Assembly (NCBI RefSeq): GCF_951230165.1
Contig: NZ_CATNVB010000019.1
Span: forward strand, 1-44,425
Direction: 5' to 3'
Source of the DNA: Lentilactobacillus sp. Marseille-Q4993
GTDB lineage: Bacteria; Bacillota; Bacilli; Lactobacillales; Lactobacillaceae
DNA length: 44,425 bases
This document shows, piece by piece, positions 25,712 to 37,385 of the stretch. Made by a program: the position numbers and the translations under genes. The notes beneath the pieces were generated by a model. That model was given only the letters and a program-made list of their open reading frames with translations. It made no database searches and was not told the DNA's origin. Position 1 is the stretch's first letter; each line of letters opens with the position of its first letter.

Positions 25712-26494
25712 CTAATTGATGAACCCATAAGCATCTAAGAACAACCACGTTGCAAGGCCAATAGCTCCAACAATTACGATGGCCTTCATCACCCGCTCAG
25801 GAATCAACCGCACAATTTTTGGCCCCAGAAAACCCCCGATAAAGAATCCAATTCCGAGGGGAATCACCTGTAACCAATAGATATGGGATTTAAACGCGTA
25901 AATAATGGCAGCTAATAAGTTAGAGGCTCCAAGTGATACGTTTTTCAGTGCATTATAAGTCGTGAACTTATACTTCCCACTTCGAGATAACAGTGCCAGC
26001 AACATGACCCCGCCGGCAGCGCCGAAGTAACCAGTATAGGCACCGACGACAACAATCATCAGGTCGAACCCAAACGAGCGTAGTTTGCTACCCTGTCTGG
26101 CTTCGATTGCGGCGTGAGAAGGTGGAAACGCCAATACTAACCCGGCCGCCAACACGAAGAACGGAACGACTTTTTCAAACGCATCAGCGGGTTGAGCCAA
26201 TAGTAAAATTGCCCCAAGAATACTTCCCAGTAGCGTGAGTGGCATCACCTTCATCAGATCACCATAATGGTGTTTCAGTTCGCGTTGTGATGATATGGTA
26301 GCTCCAGCACCCGTGAGAACCAAGGCAGCAGTGTTGGTCACATTGGCAAACACCGGCGGCATCCCAACCGCAAGTAGGGCTGGGTAGGAAACTAAGGAGG
26401 CCATTCCAGTTGTCGAACTCATTATTCCAGCCAATATTCCGGCTGGAAAAAGAATGATAATTGATTGGAGCAAGTCGATATGGATAATAATCAC
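25712..26494 (-). CDS. TSUP-family permease (TauE/SafE)
   Basis: The 260-residue membrane protein has about eight TM segments and the two-fold repeat of the TauE/SafE family: GILAGIMSSTTGMASLVSYP early and VVGAYTGYFGAAGGVMLLAL later. Members export or import sulfite, sulfoacetate or other anions. It is not coupled to a sulfur gene, so its substrate is open. Spacing to the DUF389 gene is ~70 bp in the same direction with no clear terminator. Confidence 0.88.
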   Translation of the reverse strand: MIIIHIDLLQSIIILFPAGILAGIMSSTTGMASLVSYPALLAVGMPPVFANVTNTAALVLTGAGATISSQRELKHHYGDLMKVMPLTLLGSILGAILLLAQPADAFEKVVPFFVLAAGLVLAFPPSHAAIEARQGSKLRSFGFDLMIVVVGAYTGYFGAAGGVMLLALLSRSGKYKFTTYNALKNVSLGASNLLAAIIYAFKSHIYWLQVIPLGIGFFIGGFLGPKIVRLIPERVMKAIVIVGAIGLATWLFLDAYGFIN

Positions 26495-26535
26495 TTCATT
26501 TCGTTTTGGTTTCTATTCTACTATTAAATTAAAAT

Positions 26536-26571
26536 AGAAAAAACTCCAATCTACCGGAGTATATTGGAGTT
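26536..26571 (-). terminator. Terminator of the pur operon
   Basis: AACTCCAAT and ATTGGAGTT pair, then TTTTTT on the minus strand. It lies 5 bp after the purD stop codon. Confidence 0.9.
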
Positions 26572-26575
26572 TGTT

Positions 26576-27805
26576 TTATAAATCTCGGTACCCAATATCA
26601 GGTCTAAAGTAAAAATCAGATAAATTAATTTGTGAAAGCTCAGCGTATACCTTTTGCTGGGCTTCTTTTAGTGTGGCGGCATGGTCATAAATCGTGAAAA
26701 TCCGACCACCCTTGCTAAGTAATTGGCCATCCTGCTCATGAACCCCCGCGTAATATACGTTAGCAGGTAAATCTGGCATCGGAATATCTTGCTTAGGGTT
26801 TTCAGGATAGCCCGGAGCGGAAACCACCACCCCGAGGTAGAAACTATCCATCTGAAAGTCCACATCAGGACGATGACCATTCATCAGTTCAGTAATAACA
26901 TGATAGAAATCAGTTTTTAGTTGAGGCAGTAACACTTGGGTTTCAGGATCACCAAACCGCAAGTTGTACTCAATTACCTTTGGTGTGTCACCATCCATGA
27001 TACAGCCAATGTACATAACCCCATTGAACAGTAACTGTTGCTTTTCTAACCCAGCTATGGTTGGATCAATAATCGTTTTGATGGTCTTCAATACGAGTTT
27101 ATCATCAACGTGAGGGACTGGGGAATATGCGCCCATACCACCAGTGTTAGGACCTTCGTCGTTAGCAAAAATCTTCTTGTGGTCCTGGGAGACTGGGAAG
27201 AGAATGTGGTTCTTACCACCCAGCAACACCATAACTGAGAATTCTTCGCCCTTAATGAATTCCTCAATCAGAACTCTGCCATCACTCGCGATGGCAGCTG
27301 TAACGGCAGTTTCCAATTCCGATTGGTCTTGAGCAATGGCAACTCCCTTACCCGCAGCCAAACCAGTCTGTTTGACCACAACTGGAAACGAAAACTTGGC
27401 CGCAAACTTGATTGCATCGGATTCGTTAGTAAAGGAACCAAACTGAGCTGTTGGAATACCATTCATCATCATAAAGTGCTTAGCAAAATCCTTATCGCTT
27501 TCAAGTTGAGCAGACTGTTTGTTAGGGCCAAAGGCTTTCAAGCCCGCTGATTCAAATTCATCAACGATTCCGGCAGCCAGTGGCACTTCAGGGCCAACAA
27601 AGGTTAAATCAACTTGATTTTCCTTCGCAAAATTGATCAAAGCGTCAAAATCCAGTTCTCCAATGGCGACCGTTTCAATGCCATCCCGCTTCATTCCGGG
27701 GTTGCCCGGGGCAACAAAGACCGTTTCAACTTGATCACTATCTAAAAAACTCTTAGCAATTGCGTGTTCACGTGCACCAGAACCAATTACGAGTACCTTA
27801 GCCAT
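26576..27805 (-). CDS. purD: Phosphoribosylamine-glycine ligase
   Basis: This ATP-grasp enzyme (409 residues from the ATG at 27805, behind AGGAGG; a GTG one codon upstream is unlikely) makes GAR from phosphoribosylamine and glycine, step 2 of the pathway. MAKVLVIGSGAREHAI is the family N-terminus, GLAAGKGV and the ATP-grasp GPNTGGMGAYSP and NLRFGDPETQVLLP motifs are intact. Last gene of the pur operon. Confidence 0.96.
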   Translation of the reverse strand: MAKVLVIGSGAREHAIAKSFLDSDQVETVFVAPGNPGMKRDGIETVAIGELDFDALINFAKENQVDLTFVGPEVPLAAGIVDEFESAGLKAFGPNKQSAQLESDKDFAKHFMMMNGIPTAQFGSFTNESDAIKFAAKFSFPVVVKQTGLAAGKGVAIAQDQSELETAVTAAIASDGRVLIEEFIKGEEFSVMVLLGGKNHILFPVSQDHKKIFANDEGPNTGGMGAYSPVPHVDDKLVLKTIKTIIDPTIAGLEKQQLLFNGVMYIGCIMDGDTPKVIEYNLRFGDPETQVLLPQLKTDFYHVITELMNGHRPDVDFQMDSFYLGVVVSAPGYPENPKQDIPMPDLPANVYYAGVHEQDGQLLSKGGRIFTIYDHAATLKEAQQKVYAELSQINLSDFYFRPDIGYRDL

Positions 27806-27818
27806 CACTTAACTCCTC

Positions 27819-29348
27819 CTAGTGTCTGAAGTGGCGTCTGCCAGTCATTACCATGGCGATTCCAAACTTGTTAGCCATATCGATTGAGTCCTGATCCTTG
27901 ATACTACCACCTGGTTGAACAATTGCCTTAATTCCGTGCTTAGCAGCAAATTCAACACAGTCGTCCATTGGGAAGAAGGCATCAGAAGCCAAAATAGCAT
28001 CCTCATAGCCATCCTTTGGCATTGCCTTATCGATGGCAATCTTGGTTGAATCGATTCGGTTTTGTTGGCCAGAACCGATTCCAAGGGTCTTGGTATCAGT
28101 CGTAACAACAACCGCATTACTCTTAACGTGCTTAACAACGTGTTGCCCAAATTGCAAAGCCTTAAGTTGTTTTTCAGTTGGTTGCGTTTTGGTAACTACC
28201 TTGAATTCATCAATTTGATCGACCACGTTATCAGTTTCTTGAATCAGCATCCCGCCAGAAACGGTAATCAGTTCGAAGCGGTCGGCTTTATCCTTATTAC
28301 TCAAATCAACTTGAATCAAACGAAGGTTCTTCTTCTTTGCCAATACATCATAGGCTTCATCAGTGAATGATGGGGCCAAGATAATTTCAAGGAACAGTTT
28401 GTGCATCTTTTCAGCGGTTTCAAGGTCAACTTCGCGGTTAAGGGCAATAATCCCACCGAAGATTGAAATTGGGTCTGATGCGTACGCTTCGTCCCAGGCC
28501 TCGCTGAGAGTTGGGGCAACTCCAACTCCACAAGGATTCATGTGTTTCATAGCAATAACGGTTGGTTCGTCGTATTCAGCAACCATATTAAGGGCAGCGT
28601 TAGCATCCTTGATGTTGTTGTATGAAAGCTCCTTACCATGTAGTTGGTTTGCGATAATTGAGAGTTTTGACGGAATGGCTTTTCGGTAGAAGGCCGCCTT
28701 TTGATGGGAATTTTCACCATAACGGAGTGATTGTTGTTTTTCAAACGTTACGGTCAAGTTCTCAGGAAATTCTTCCTCAGTTAAGTAGTTAGAGATAATA
28801 GCATCGTAAGCAGCTGTGTGACGGAAAACTTTAGCCGCAAGGTGCTTTCTGTATTCGTAATCATCAGTGTTATTAGTTAAAGCATCAATGACCCCATTAT
28901 AGTCAGCCGAATCAACAACGGTCAGAACGTCCTTGAAGTTCTTAGCAGCAGCTCTCAACATTGAAGGACCACCAATATCAATTTGTTCAATCGCTTGCGC
29001 CTCAGTGGTTTCTGGCTTTTCAATCGTTTGTTTGAATGGATAAAGGTTAACAACTACCAAGTCGATTGGCGTAATGCCATTTTCCTTAAGAGCAGCCATG
29101 TGGGCTGGCACATCGCGCTTTGCAAGAATTCCAGCGTGAACCTTTGGGTGTAAAGTCTTTACCCGACCATCAAGCATTTCAGGAAAACCGGTAACTTCTT
29201 CAACGCCAGTAACTGTTAAGCCAGCATCTTCAAGGGCTTTTTTAGTCCCACCAGTAGAAACCAATTCAAAGTCTTGCGCCAATAGTTGCTTAGCAAAATC
29301 CACTAAATTACTCTTATCAGAAACACTTAGTAACGCTCTTCTTGCCAT
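27819..29348 (-). CDS. purH: AICAR transformylase/IMP cyclohydrolase
   Basis: The 509-residue bifunctional enzyme performs the last two steps to IMP. The N-terminal MGS-like cyclohydrolase domain ([39 protein letters not shown]) is followed by the formyltransferase domain, with the KHMNPCGVG motif and the end [20 protein letters not shown]. Its ATG shares an A with the purN stop codon (TAATG), so the two are coupled. Confidence 0.97.
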   Translation of the reverse strand: MARRALLSVSDKSNLVDFAKQLLAQDFELVSTGGTKKALEDAGLTVTGVEEVTGFPEMLDGRVKTLHPKVHAGILAKRDVPAHMAALKENGITPIDLVVVNLYPFKQTIEKPETTEAQAIEQIDIGGPSMLRAAAKNFKDVLTVVDSADYNGVIDALTNNTDDYEYRKHLAAKVFRHTAAYDAIISNYLTEEEFPENLTVTFEKQQSLRYGENSHQKAAFYRKAIPSKLSIIANQLHGKELSYNNIKDANAALNMVAEYDEPTVIAMKHMNPCGVGVAPTLSEAWDEAYASDPISIFGGIIALNREVDLETAEKMHKLFLEIILAPSFTDEAYDVLAKKKNLRLIQVDLSNKDKADRFELITVSGGMLIQETDNVVDQIDEFKVVTKTQPTEKQLKALQFGQHVVKHVKSNAVVVTTDTKTLGIGSGQQNRIDSTKIAIDKAMPKDGYEDAILASDAFFPMDDCVEFAAKHGIKAIVQPGGSIKDQDSIDMANKFGIAMVMTGRRHFRH

Positions 29349-29929
29349 TATATTTCTCCTTCTTCAACCAATTGTTTGACTACTTCTGGATATAGTTTGT
29401 GCTCGACAGCGTGAATACGGGCTTCAAGCTGGTCGAGATGGTCATCTTTATGCACCGGCACTTCCCGTTGGGCGATAATTTTACCCGAATCGATGCCGGA
29501 GTCGACCCAGTGAACCGTAACGCCTGTAACGGGGACTCCCGCTTCAAACGCATCTTCGATTCCGTGACGCCCGGGGAAGTTTGGCAACAGGGCAGGATGG
29601 ATATTGATCGTCTTGCCCTCATACTTAGACAACAACGTTTTGCCCAAAATTCTCATGTATCCGGCTAAAATAATAAAATCTATGTGTTTGGCTGCTAATT
29701 GTTCAAGAATTACTGCTTCAGCCGCAGCTTTGTTTGGATACTCCTTAAAGTTAATTACGAAAGTATCCACGTTAAATTTTGCGGCTCGGTTCAAAACATT
29801 TGCATCTTTGTGATCACAAACGAGTAATTCAATTGAAACTGGCAAGTTTTCCCGTTCAAAACTTTCAGCCAGCGCTGTGAAGTTCGTTCCCTCACCTGAC
29901 GCAAAGATTGCAATTCTTTTTTTATTCAT
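29348..29929 (-). CDS. purN: Phosphoribosylglycinamide formyltransferase
   Basis: The 193-residue enzyme transfers a formyl group from 10-formyl-THF to [16 protein letters not shown], the catalytic Asn-His-Asp set in [14 protein letters not shown] and [17 protein letters not shown] are present. Its start directly abuts the purM stop codon (TAAATG). Confidence 0.97.
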   Translation of the reverse strand: MNKKRIAIFASGEGTNFTALAESFERENLPVSIELLVCDHKDANVLNRAAKFNVDTFVINFKEYPNKAAAEAVILEQLAAKHIDFIILAGYMRILGKTLLSKYEGKTINIHPALLPNFPGRHGIEDAFEAGVPVTGVTVHWVDSGIDSGKIIAQREVPVHKDDHLDQLEARIHAVEHKLYPEVVKQLVEEGEI

Positions 29930-30937
29930 TTAATGATCTCCATTAATAATAACTTTTTGACTACCCTGAGTAATGCTGCCAATGACTTGAGCGTGATTGT
30001 CAGTGTTAGCGAGCTTGGCGAGGACTTCATCGACCTTTTCTGGTTTGACAACCAGTACGAACCCAATTCCAAGGTTAAACGTCCGTTCCATATCGGTTGC
30101 GGATAACCCACCTAACCGCTTTAATTCGGTCATGATAGCTGGAATCTTCCACTTACTACTGTCGACTTCAGCATTCAAACCAGTTGGTAAGATTCGAGCC
30201 ACGTTATCGAGCAAGCCACCACCGGTAATATGAGCAGCACTGACCACTAGCTTATCCTGAATCAATGGCAACACGCTGTTGACATAAATCCTAGTTGGCC
30301 TGAGAAGTTCCTCACCGTACGAGTGACCATCAATAATATCAGTTAGTTTGACGTCATTTTGATTAAACAAAATATCGCGAACCAAACTGTAACCGTTAGA
30401 ATGCAATCCATTGGAATCAATTCCAATCAAGACATCCCCTTCAGCCACGTCGTTCTTGTCTAACAGGGCACTCCGATCAGCAATTCCAACCGCAAACCCT
30501 GCCAAATCGTAATGGCCATTACCATACATGGCAGGCATTTCAGCCGTTTCACCGCCAATGAGCTTAGCCCCAGCCTGCTTAGTTCCTTCGACCACACCTG
30601 CAATCACATCGCTAGCGACAATCGTTTTCAGTGCTCCAGTGCCAAGATAATCGAGAAAGAACAGTGGCTTAGCTCCCTGAGCAAGAACGTCATTCACACA
30701 CATTGCGACTAAATCGATTCCAATCGTATTGTGTTTGTTAGCCTGATTTGCAACTAACAGCTTAGTTCCCACGCCATCGGTCCCAGAAACTAGGACTGGA
30801 TCAGGAGTCATAAAGTCTTTGAGAGGTAACATCCCGCCAAAGGCACCTAAGCCCGAATCGTGGGTCATTTCTTTGATGGAATCAACTAACTGTTCACCCG
30901 CATCAATGTCGACTCCTGCCTTCTTGTATGCATCCAT
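29930..30937 (-). CDS. purM: Phosphoribosylformylglycinamidine cyclo-ligase (AIR synthetase)
   Basis: The 335-residue enzyme closes the imidazole ring to give AIR. The motifs are LVSGTDGVGTKL, GGETAEMPAMY, HSNGYSLVR and HITGGGLLDNVARIL. It follows purF by 4 bp, behind CGAGGTAAG. Confidence 0.96.
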   Translation of the reverse strand: MDAYKKAGVDIDAGEQLVDSIKEMTHDSGLGAFGGMLPLKDFMTPDPVLVSGTDGVGTKLLVANQANKHNTIGIDLVAMCVNDVLAQGAKPLFFLDYLGTGALKTIVASDVIAGVVEGTKQAGAKLIGGETAEMPAMYGNGHYDLAGFAVGIADRSALLDKNDVAEGDVLIGIDSNGLHSNGYSLVRDILFNQNDVKLTDIIDGHSYGEELLRPTRIYVNSVLPLIQDKLVVSAAHITGGGLLDNVARILPTGLNAEVDSSKWKIPAIMTELKRLGGLSATDMERTFNLGIGFVLVVKPEKVDEVLAKLANTDNHAQVIGSITQGSQKVIINGDH

Positions 30938-30941
30938 TTAC

Positions 30942-32381
30942 TTACCTCGTTTCAAGTAATCTTGCCTGTTCAGCATCATATTCAGCTTGATAATCATAAA
31001 GTGGGGTTGGGTACTTACCATCGAAGTAAGCAACGCAGAGACCCTGGTTAGGAGCATCTGAATCAAGGTTGACCGCCTTGATCAGCGAATCGGTACTAAG
31101 AAAGCCGAGACTGTCGGCCCCAAAGATATCTCGCATTTCTTCAACCGTATGGTTAGCAGCGATTAGTTCCCGAGTTGTTTGGATATCAATCCCATAGAAG
31201 CATGGGTATCTCAGTGCTGGTGAAGCAATTCTTAGATGAACTTCAAGGGCACCAGCGTCCTTGAGCAACTTAACGATTCGCTTGCTGGTTGTACCCCGAA
31301 CGATTGAATCATCAACAAGGACGATTCGTTTGCCAGCAACAACCCCCTTAACGGCTGAGAGTTTCATGTTGACTCCCTGTTCCCGTAACTCCTGGGTTGG
31401 TTGGATAAACGTTCTGGCTGAATACTGGTTCTTGATCAAACCCATTTCATAGGGGAGACCCGAAGCCTCGGCATAACCCGTGGCCGCTGATAGTGAGGAG
31501 TTTGGTACTCCAATCACCATATCGGCATCGACGGGTTGTTCCTTTGCCAGAAATTCGCCCATTCGTTTACGTGCTGAGTGAACGTTAACGCCGTAGATAT
31601 CTGAATCTGGGCGGGCAAAGTAGATAAATTCCATTGAGCAGATAGCTAACTGGGTATTGTCCGTATATGAATCCACGGTGATGCCACTATCATCAATTTT
31701 AATCAGTTGACCAGGTTGAACGTCGAATCTAAATTCAGCACCAACTGCATCCAATGCACAGGTCTCACTAGTAACAACATAACCGCCATCAGGAAGCTGG
31801 CCAACTACAAGTGGTCGGAACCCATTTGGATCAAGAGCTGCATAGATACGGTCATTAGTCATTACCAAGTAAGCAAATCCACCTTTTACGGTGTTGAGGG
31901 CCTCTTTGACTTGGTCATCGAGGTTTGGTTTACGACTTAGGCGAATCAAGTGCATCAAGTTTTCAGTATCTGAACTTGAGTGGTAAATAGCACCGTTAGC
32001 TTCAAGTTGTTTTCTAATCGTGATTGCGTTAGTTAAATTACCGTTATGGGCAATCGCAAACTGGGAATCGCTAAAATTGAAGGGTAGTGGTTGGATGTTT
32101 TCCAACAAGTTACTTCCAGCAGTTGAGTAGCGAACGTGGCCAATTGCGGCATCGCCAGGTAGATCCTTCACATCATTTTGAGAAGTGAAGACATCAGTTA
32201 ACAGGCCAAAGCCGCGTTTTGTCTTAAGTTCGCCGTTATTATTAGCGGTAATACCAGCTCCTTCTTGGCCTCGATGTTGAAGGGCAAACAGGCCAACGTA
32301 TGTGAGTTGAGCGGCATCCTTAGAACCCCAGATGCCAAACACACCACATTCTTCATTTAAACTTTTTACTTCAGTTTGCAT
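30942..32381 (-). CDS. purF: Amidophosphoribosyltransferase
   Basis: The first committed enzyme of the pathway (479 residues) makes phosphoribosylamine from PRPP and glutamine. The ATG at 32381 gives [11 protein letters not shown] before CGVFGIWG, i.e. a propeptide that is cut so Cys becomes the N-terminal nucleophile. The PRPP motif [14 protein letters not shown] is in the C-terminal half. The C-terminal [13 protein letters not shown] has only one Cys where Fe-S-type enzymes have CxxC, so the cluster may be absent. It overlaps the purL end by 16 bp. Confidence 0.96.
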   Translation of the reverse strand: MQTEVKSLNEECGVFGIWGSKDAAQLTYVGLFALQHRGQEGAGITANNNGELKTKRGFGLLTDVFTSQNDVKDLPGDAAIGHVRYSTAGSNLLENIQPLPFNFSDSQFAIAHNGNLTNAITIRKQLEANGAIYHSSSDTENLMHLIRLSRKPNLDDQVKEALNTVKGGFAYLVMTNDRIYAALDPNGFRPLVVGQLPDGGYVVTSETCALDAVGAEFRFDVQPGQLIKIDDSGITVDSYTDNTQLAICSMEFIYFARPDSDIYGVNVHSARKRMGEFLAKEQPVDADMVIGVPNSSLSAATGYAEASGLPYEMGLIKNQYSARTFIQPTQELREQGVNMKLSAVKGVVAGKRIVLVDDSIVRGTTSKRIVKLLKDAGALEVHLRIASPALRYPCFYGIDIQTTRELIAANHTVEEMRDIFGADSLGFLSTDSLIKAVNLDSDAPNQGLCVAYFDGKYPTPLYDYQAEYDAEQARLLETR

Positions 32382-34585
32382 TCTAAGGCTCCCTTCCATG
32401 TTGCAAGAGCATCGCTAACCTTCATATCAACAACATCATCGTTCGTACGAATAAAGAGTTGGTCACTGTCGCAGACCTTACCAATCAGAGTGGCCTTACC
32501 GGCTGCTAGTTTTTCAAATTCATCCTTATGTTCAGGTGAAACGGAAACAACGAACCGTGATTGCGTCTCTGAGAATAGCTCAGCGCCAGTCATATCAAGC
32601 TTAGCCTCAATTCCCAAACCATTACCGAATGTACTTTCAGCAAGGGTGACAATTAAGCCACCTTCCGAAACATCATGGGCGCTTTGAATCAAGCCATTCT
32701 TGATTGCGGTCAAAACTAACTTTTGGTTTTTATATTCAGTGTGGAGGTCGAAGTCAAACAACTGACCGTTGATGGCTCCAGTTTGCATCTTTTGAATTTC
32801 TGAACCGTTAAAGTCAACATTAGTGTCACCAATAACGTAAACTAAGTCACCGTCGTGTTTGAAATCTTGGGTGGTAATGTGATCAAGTGATTCAATCAAA
32901 CCAACCATTCCAACCATTGGCGTTGGGTAAATAGCAACGTCATCGAACTCATTGTTAAGTGATACGTTACCGGAGATAACTGGGGTATCAAAGAGCTCGC
33001 AAGCATCAGTCATTCCCATAGCCGCTTGATCCATTTCGTAGAACTGGTCGGTCTTTTCAGGATTACCAAAGTTCAAGCAATCAGTGATTCCTACTGGAAC
33101 CCCACCTGAAGCAACGACGTTTCTAGCGGCTTCGGCAACCGCAATTTGACCACCAATGCGGGGATTCAAGTAGAGGTAGCGACCATTAACGTCAGTTGTG
33201 ATTGCAAGCGCCTTGTTGGTACCGCGAACACGAAGAACGGCGGCATCTGAACCAGGGGCAACCACGGTGTTAGTTTGAACTTGAGTATCATATGTTTCGT
33301 AAATGCTGTGTTTAGAAGCAATTGTTGGTTGGGAGAGAATTTCGAGAACCGTTTCATTAAGGTTCTTGATTTGAGGAACGTACTGGCGAGAAGTCATTGA
33401 CTTTAGTCGTTCTGGTTCTTCTGATTCACGATGGTATACGGGAGCATCAGCAGCAAGTGAGTCCACTGGCACATCGGCAACCACTTCACCATGATGGAGA
33501 AGTTTGTAGTTGTGGCCCTCAGTAACGTGGCCAATCACAACGGCTTCAACACCATAATCAGCGAATACATCCAATACTTCTTGTTCACTACCAGCCTTAA
33601 CACAGAGAAGCATTCTTTCTTGGGATTCTGATAGCATCAATTCAAATGCAGTCATCCCTTCTTCACGTTGGGGAACTAAATCAAGATCTAATTCCATTCC
33701 GTAACCACCAGCTTTTGAACCCATTTCAGCTGATGAGGATACAAGACCAGCAGCTCCCATATCCTGAATTCCAACCAAAGCATCGGCGTGGTTATTAATA
33801 ACGTCGAGGCAGGCTTCCATTACAAGTTTTTCAGTGAATGGATCACCAACCTGTACGGCTGACCGTTGACTTTCATGTTCTGAATCGAATTGCGCTGAGG
33901 CGAATGATGCCCCGTTGATACCATCCCGACCAGTCTTAGCCCCAACATAGATAATACTGTTGCCGACACCGGCAGCCTTACCAACTTTAATCTTATCGAG
34001 GTCCATCAAACCAACGCACATTACGTTGACCAATGGGTTGTGTTCGTAGGCGTCATCAAAGGCGATATCACCACCAACGGTTGGCACCCCGATACAGTTT
34101 CCGTATGCTGAAATTCCAGCAACGATTTCTGAAATAAAGTAACTATCGGCTTGAGTCTTAGGTTCACCGAATCGCAAACTATCAAGACAAGCAATTGGCC
34201 GAGCTCCCATTGAGAAGATATCCCGAAGAATGCCACCAACTCCAGTGGTTGCCCCTTGAAATGGCTCAACGGCTGAGGGGTGATTATGGCTTTCGGCCTT
34301 GAACACGATTCCCTTGCCATCACCAATATCAATAATTCCAGCACCCTCACCAGGTCCCTGAACAACCCGGTCTGAGTTAGAATAGAACTTCTTCAACACT
34401 GGTTTGGAATTCTTATAAGAACAATGTTCACTCCACATCCCTGAATAAAGACCAATTTCAGTATAGTTAGGTTCGCGACCCAACACCTTTTCGCTGATCA
34501 GTTGGTATTCATAGTCTGAAAGGCCCATGTTTTTATAGATTTTATCGTCTTTAATTGCGGTTGGCGTTACTTCGTTATTATTCAT
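32366..34585 (-). CDS. purL: FGAM synthetase, large subunit (small-type PurL)
   Basis: The 739-residue protein is the short PurL that needs PurQ and PurS. It converts FGAR to FGAM with ATP and ammonia. Visible motifs: [42 protein letters not shown] and HDVSEGGLI. The ATG at 34585, behind AGAGGAA and overlapping the purQ stop (ATGAATAA), is preferred to a TTG at 34591. Confidence 0.96.
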   Translation of the reverse strand: MNNNEVTPTAIKDDKIYKNMGLSDYEYQLISEKVLGREPNYTEIGLYSGMWSEHCSYKNSKPVLKKFYSNSDRVVQGPGEGAGIIDIGDGKGIVFKAESHNHPSAVEPFQGATTGVGGILRDIFSMGARPIACLDSLRFGEPKTQADSYFISEIVAGISAYGNCIGVPTVGGDIAFDDAYEHNPLVNVMCVGLMDLDKIKVGKAAGVGNSIIYVGAKTGRDGINGASFASAQFDSEHESQRSAVQVGDPFTEKLVMEACLDVINNHADALVGIQDMGAAGLVSSSAEMGSKAGGYGMELDLDLVPQREEGMTAFELMLSESQERMLLCVKAGSEQEVLDVFADYGVEAVVIGHVTEGHNYKLLHHGEVVADVPVDSLAADAPVYHRESEEPERLKSMTSRQYVPQIKNLNETVLEILSQPTIASKHSIYETYDTQVQTNTVVAPGSDAAVLRVRGTNKALAITTDVNGRYLYLNPRIGGQIAVAEAARNVVASGGVPVGITDCLNFGNPEKTDQFYEMDQAAMGMTDACELFDTPVISGNVSLNNEFDDVAIYPTPMVGMVGLIESLDHITTQDFKHDGDLVYVIGDTNVDFNGSEIQKMQTGAINGQLFDFDLHTEYKNQKLVLTAIKNGLIQSAHDVSEGGLIVTLAESTFGNGLGIEAKLDMTGAELFSETQSRFVVSVSPEHKDEFEKLAAGKATLIGKVCDSDQLFIRTNDDVVDMKVSDALATWKGALECKLK

Positions 34586-35261
34586 AAACAATTCCTCTGC
34601 TTACCATGCTGTTAATAATCGACTCAAACATTCCCTTACCATCGGCTGAACCAAGTAGTTCTTCGACGGCTCTTTCTGGGTGGGGCATCATACCAAGAAC
34701 GTTACCGGCCTTGTTGATGATCCCGGCAATGTTTTCAACACTCCCATTTGGGTTATCTCGGTATTTAAATACGATTTGGTTATTTGCTTCCAAGTCCTTC
34801 AAGGTTTCCTGGTCGCAGAAGTAGTTACCCTCACCGTGGGCGACTGGTAACGTAATTGTTTGACCACTTTCATATTGGTTAGTAAAAACGGTGTCGTTGT
34901 TGTTTACGTATAATTCGACTGGTTTGCAAACAAACTTAGCTGAGGTGTTTTTTTGAAGAACGCCTGGTAGTAATCCTGCTTCGGTTAGAATTTGGAAACC
35001 GTTACAGATACCAAGAACCGGTTTGCCAGTATCAGCAAACTCACCTAAAGCCTTGATGATTGGTGAGAAACGGGCGATGGCCCCGCCCCGAAGGTAATCA
35101 CCGTATGAGAACCCGCCGGGAACTAGCGCAGCATCATAATCATCAAGCGAATCCTTTTTGAATGATACTAATTCAGCTGTTTCACCCATCACATCATTGA
35201 TGGCGTGGTATAGATCCATCTCACAATTTGATCCGGGAAAACTCAAAATTGCAAATTTCAC
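34578..35261 (-). CDS. purQ: FGAM synthetase, glutaminase subunit
   Basis: The 227-residue class I glutamine amidotransferase supplies ammonia to PurL. The nucleophile Cys is in VLGICNGFQ, the catalytic His/Glu in [19 protein letters not shown] is typical of PurQ. It overlaps purS by 4 bp (ATGA). Confidence 0.97.
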   Translation of the reverse strand: MKFAILSFPGSNCEMDLYHAINDVMGETAELVSFKKDSLDDYDAALVPGGFSYGDYLRGGAIARFSPIIKALGEFADTGKPVLGICNGFQILTEAGLLPGVLQKNTSAKFVCKPVELYVNNNDTVFTNQYESGQTITLPVAHGEGNYFCDQETLKDLEANNQIVFKYRDNPNGSVENIAGIINKAGNVLGMMPHPERAVEELLGSADGKGMFESIINSMVSRGIVYE

Positions 35262-35509
35262 TTGGCTGCCTCCAGTTCTTCAATCTCGTAACGGTAACTT
35301 TCCATGTTGACGTTAGCCAACAGTTTGTCACAGATTTCGTCGATTTCATGTTCAACGTTAGTGCCGTCGATTTTGACTTCAAAGTACTTACCAAGGGTCA
35401 AGTCCTTAACATCGTCATAACCCATTCGAACGACTGCATCCTTAATGGCTTCCGCCTCTGGATTCAAAATTGATTGTTTGTAAGTTACATAGACCTTTGC
35501 TAAATACAT
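35258..35509 (-). CDS. purS: FGAM synthetase, small subunit
   Basis: The 83-residue PurS ([27 protein letters not shown]) bridges PurL and PurQ in the complex. GAGGAGG precedes the ATG. It sits between purC and purQ, as in B. subtilis. Confidence 0.95.
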   Translation of the reverse strand: MYLAKVYVTYKQSILNPEAEAIKDAVVRMGYDDVKDLTLGKYFEVKIDGTNVEHEIDEICDKLLANVNMESYRYEIEELEAAK

Positions 35510-35511
35510 AA

Positions 35512-36240
35512 TTAAGCCTCCTCAGCTTTCTCTAAACGAGTCAAAATTTCTTCATATACGGGAACTAATTCGCCAAGCCCTTTACGGAATACGTCCTTAT
35601 CAAGGGACTTCTTGGTGTCGCGGTCAATCAACCGACAACTGTCTGGTGAGATTTCATCAGCGAGGATAACCTTTCCATCACCATCTACACCAAACTCAAC
35701 CTTGAAATCAACCAAGTCAATATTCATATCAGCGAAGATTGCCTTTAACCGGTCGTTGACCTTGAGTGCAGTCTGCTTCATGAAGTCCATCTGGGCCGGA
35801 GTAGCAACGCCAAGCGCTTCAGCTTGGGAATCGTTGATGAACGGATCATCAAGCTCATCACTCTTATAGAAGAATTCAGTGACTGGTTTTTCAAACTTCA
35901 TCAGGTGTTCTGCAGCAAATTTCCGTTCAAAACTTCCTGAAGCCATGTTTCTAACAACTGTTTCAAGGGGAATGATTTTAACCCGCTTTACAAGTTGATT
36001 GTTTGAATCAAGTTGTTTGATGAAATGGTTTTCGATTCCGTGAGCGGCAAGGTCGCTGAAAATAATGCTTGAAATTCGACAGTTAGTTTCGCCCTTTCCT
36101 TTCATCTGAACCTTTTTCTTACCGTTAAATGCAGTAACTTGATCCATGTAGTGAACCCAAACAGTTTCTGGGTCAGTGGTTGCGAACATTTCCTTTGCTT
36201 TACCTTGGTACATTAAGTCAGTCTTTGTGATTTCTGTCAT
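35512..36240 (-). CDS. purC: SAICAR synthase
   Basis: The 242-residue enzyme couples CAIR with aspartate. The N-terminal YQGKAKEMFATTDPE, the central RNMASGSFERKF and ILADEISPDSCRLID are family motifs. AAGGAG precedes the ATG. It starts 12 bp after purK. Confidence 0.97.
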   Translation of the reverse strand: MTEITKTDLMYQGKAKEMFATTDPETVWVHYMDQVTAFNGKKKVQMKGKGETNCRISSIIFSDLAAHGIENHFIKQLDSNNQLVKRVKIIPLETVVRNMASGSFERKFAAEHLMKFEKPVTEFFYKSDELDDPFINDSQAEALGVATPAQMDFMKQTALKVNDRLKAIFADMNIDLVDFKVEFGVDGDGKVILADEISPDSCRLIDRDTKKSLDKDVFRKGLGELVPVYEEILTRLEKAEEA

Positions 36241-36251
36241 GATGAACTCCT

Positions 36252-37385
36252 TTAGTTTTCGCCGGTTAACATTGCAGTTGATTTAAGTAGTTGGTCGATA
36301 TCATCACCGAGAACCGTAACGTGCCCCATTTTTCGTTGGGGTCTGATCTCAGCTTTACCATAATCGTGGAAATGCCAGTCTGGAGCTTTTGTTAGCTGTT
36401 CACGGGCTAGCGTTAAATCGGTTCCCAGTAGATTTCTCATTACTGCTGGTTGGTTCAAAGTAACGTCAGGGATTGGCAACCCACAGATACTACGAATGTG
36501 AGCTTCAAACTGAGAAACGTTGCAGGCCTCAATTGTGTAATGGCCTGAATTATGAGGCCGTGGAGCCAATTCATTTACAACAACGTGTTCGTCATCGATG
36601 ACGAATAGTTCGACGCCAAGGACTCCGTACAAGTTTAGTTTGTCAGCAATCACATTTCCGATATGGTTTGCGAGTTGATGAACCTTGGCTGAAAATCTGC
36701 CTGGAGCAATAGTGGTATGAAGAATGTGGTTCTTGTGGATATTTTCGACTAGGGGAAAGACGATTGTCTTGCCGTTACGGTCGCGGGTGATCATGATTGA
36801 AGCTTCCGCCTTAAATTGCTTGCGGGCTTCTAAAATACAAGTTGTCTTGGTGTAAAGTTCAGCAGCAGCGTCAAAGTCGGCTTCGGAATTAACATCAAAT
36901 TGACCGTGACCATCGTAGCCACCGGTTGAGGTTTTGAGGATTGCGGGCATTCCTACTGCTTTAACTGCCGCTTCAAAGCTGGCTTTATCAGTTACTAAGG
37001 CAAAATCCGTTACCGGAATTCCAACATCCTTTAGAAAACTCTTTTCGTTGAACCGATCGCCAGTGATTCGCAGTAATTCAGTTCCTTGAGGAATTTCAAC
37101 AAACTCACTCGCTTCTTTCAAGGTGTTTTCGTCGACGTTCTCAAACTCATATGTGAGAACATCAGCCTTCTTTGCGAGGTCTAAAACCGCTTCTTCGTCG
37201 TCGTACTCAGCTACGATTTGAAAATCAGAAACTTGACCAGCTGGGGCAGAAGGGGTTGGATCCAATACTCCAACTTTGTATCCCATTGCCTTAGCCGAGA
37301 GGGCCATCATTTGCCCAAGTTGCCCACCACCAACGATCCCAATGGTTGCTGGTGGTAATATTTGCTTAATTGAGGCGGCTTTCAC
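36252..37385 (-). CDS. purK: N5-carboxyaminoimidazole ribonucleotide synthase
   Basis: The ATP-grasp enzyme (377 residues) carboxylates AIR to N5-CAIR using ATP and bicarbonate. TIGIVGGGQLGQMMA, GGYDGHGQ and ELAPRPHNSGHYTIEAC are diagnostic. The start is taken as the GTG at 37385, behind GAGGAGG; it overlaps purE by 20 bp. The open frame from 37403 has no better site. Confidence 0.95.
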   Translation of the reverse strand: MKAASIKQILPPATIGIVGGGQLGQMMALSAKAMGYKVGVLDPTPSAPAGQVSDFQIVAEYDDEEAVLDLAKKADVLTYEFENVDENTLKEASEFVEIPQGTELLRITGDRFNEKSFLKDVGIPVTDFALVTDKASFEAAVKAVGMPAILKTSTGGYDGHGQFDVNSEADFDAAAELYTKTTCILEARKQFKAEASIMITRDRNGKTIVFPLVENIHKNHILHTTIAPGRFSAKVHQLANHIGNVIADKLNLYGVLGVELFVIDDEHVVVNELAPRPHNSGHYTIEACNVSQFEAHIRSICGLPIPDVTLNQPAVMRNLLGTDLTLAREQLTKAPDWHFHDYGKAEIRPQRKMGHVTVLGDDIDQLLKSTAMLTGEN